A stretch of 6,310 bases of DNA. Origin: a bacterium (GTDB lineage Bacteria > Ratteibacteria > UBA8468 > B48-G9 > JAFGKM01). The stretch lies in contig JAOAEP010000083.1 of NCBI GenBank assembly GCA_026416755.1, positions 1 to 6,310 on the forward strand. Direction: 5' to 3'. The position numbers were made by a program, and so were the translations under genes. Positions 5,695 to 6,310 of this stretch are shown here, one piece after another. Below the pieces are notes generated by a model. The model was not told the DNA's origin. It was given only the letters and a program-made list of their open reading frames with translations, and made no database searches. How positions within the stretch are numbered: the first letter of the stretch is position 1; the number at the start of each line of letters is the position of its first letter.

Positions 5695-6310
5695 CTTATT
5701 CGGAAGGGTTTTATGCAAGTGGAGTATGTTGTGGAATAAAAGAAAAAAATGATTTATCTTTAATCTATTCTGAAAAACCTTGCATTGCTTCGGCGACTTT
5801 TACTACTAATCAATTTAAATCATATAGTATTTTACTTTCAATAAAAAATATAAAAAATGAAATACAAGCGATATTGATAAATAGTGGAAATGCTAATGCA
5901 TGTAATGGGAAAGAAAATTGGCAATTGACGAAAAAAATAATAGAAGAACTTGCTGAAAAATTAAAAATTGATAAAAATTCGGTCCTTTTTGCTTCAACAG
6001 GGATTATAGGAGTTCCTCTCCCTTATGAAAAGATTAAAAATGGTCTTGATAAACTTATTGAAAAATTGTCAAAAGATGGGAATTTGGAAGCAGCAAAAGG
6101 GATAATGACAACTGATACTTTCCCTAAAGAATATGAAGTAAATACGGGTATTGATGGAAGAAAAAAACAAGTATTTATTGGTGGTATGGCAAAAGGTTCT
6201 GGAATGATAAATCCTTCAATGGCAACTATGTTATGTTTTATTACAACAGATGCTGTAATAGATAGGAATGCACTTGATATTGCTTTAAAAGAAGCAGTTG
6301 AAGATTCATT
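5679..6310 (+). CDS. argJ: Glutamate N-acetyltransferase / ornithine acetyltransferase ArgJ, N-terminal part (runs off right edge)
   Basis: Transfers the acetyl group from N-acetylornithine to glutamate, the cyclic route of arginine synthesis; some family members also use acetyl-CoA. The frame stays open from the ATG at 5679 to the right edge, giving 210 full residues of about 400. Family motifs are GFYASGVCCGIK (10-21), LINSGNANAC (66-75), ASTGIIG (105-111, oxyanion-hole Thr107-Gly108) and MAKGSGMINPSMATML (170-185). ArgJ cuts itself between Ala and Thr in MATM. Here this is Ala182/Thr183, and Thr183 (codon 6225-6227) becomes the nucleophile of the beta chain. So the alpha chain is complete and the beta chain barely begun. 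The start overlaps the end of ispD by 16 nt. No good Shine-Dalgarno is seen, and an in-frame stop at 5661 with no other ATG leaves this start as the only reasonable one. Whether it is mono- or bifunctional cannot be told. Confidence 0.94.
   Translation, partial: MGKGITYSEGFYASGVCCGIKEKNDLSLIYSEKPCIASATFTTNQFKSYSILLSIKNIKNEIQAILINSGNANACNGKENWQLTKKIIEELAEKLKIDKNSVLFASTGIIGVPLPYEKIKNGLDKLIEKLSKDGNLEAAKGIMTTDTFPKEYEVNTGIDGRKKQVFIGGMAKGSGMINPSMATMLCFITTDAVIDRNALDIALKEAVEDS

Overview
This is a strongly A+T-rich, densely coded bacterial window. It holds seven genes in three transcription groups, and no RNA gene, mobile element, CRISPR array or phage-like gene was seen. All identified products are housekeeping or core-metabolism proteins. 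The combination of formate-tetrahydrofolate ligase, a SufC/SufB pair, the deoxyxylulose-phosphate isoprenoid pathway (IspD) and a YacL-type PIN/TRAM protein next to ispD points to a low-GC bacterium, plausibly anaerobic and possibly thermophilic or from a little-cultured phylum. The sequence alone does not fix the taxon.

Left part (1-2763, minus strand): an apparent operon read right to left, fhs - sufC - sufB. It starts at a good sigma-70-type promoter (TTGACA, 17-nt spacer, TAAACT) in the divergent intergenic region. fhs and sufC are separated by one base. sufB starts inside the 3' end of sufC and runs off the left edge. The products are a one-carbon folate enzyme and the ATPase and scaffold of a minimal iron-sulfur cluster assembly machine.

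Middle (2764-3952): a 109-nt divergent promoter region, then mnmA on the plus strand, encoding the tRNA 2-thiouridine synthase. Its cysteine pattern is not the textbook one. The second catalytic cysteine is absent, and a CxxC replaces the usual DxxC. An extended -10 sits only 7 nt before its ATG, so the mRNA may be leaderless.

Right part (3953-6310, plus strand): a second promoter (TTTACA, 16 nt, TGTTATACT) drives an operon of a membrane-anchored PIN/TRAM protein (YacL family), ispD and argJ. The genes overlap by 4 and 16 nt. argJ is cut by the right edge just after its self-cleavage site.

I did not find a clearly new biological system. The observations most worth following are the atypical MnmA active site, made more suggestive by the iron-sulfur assembly genes transcribed divergently next to it, and the cysteine-pair tail of SufC.
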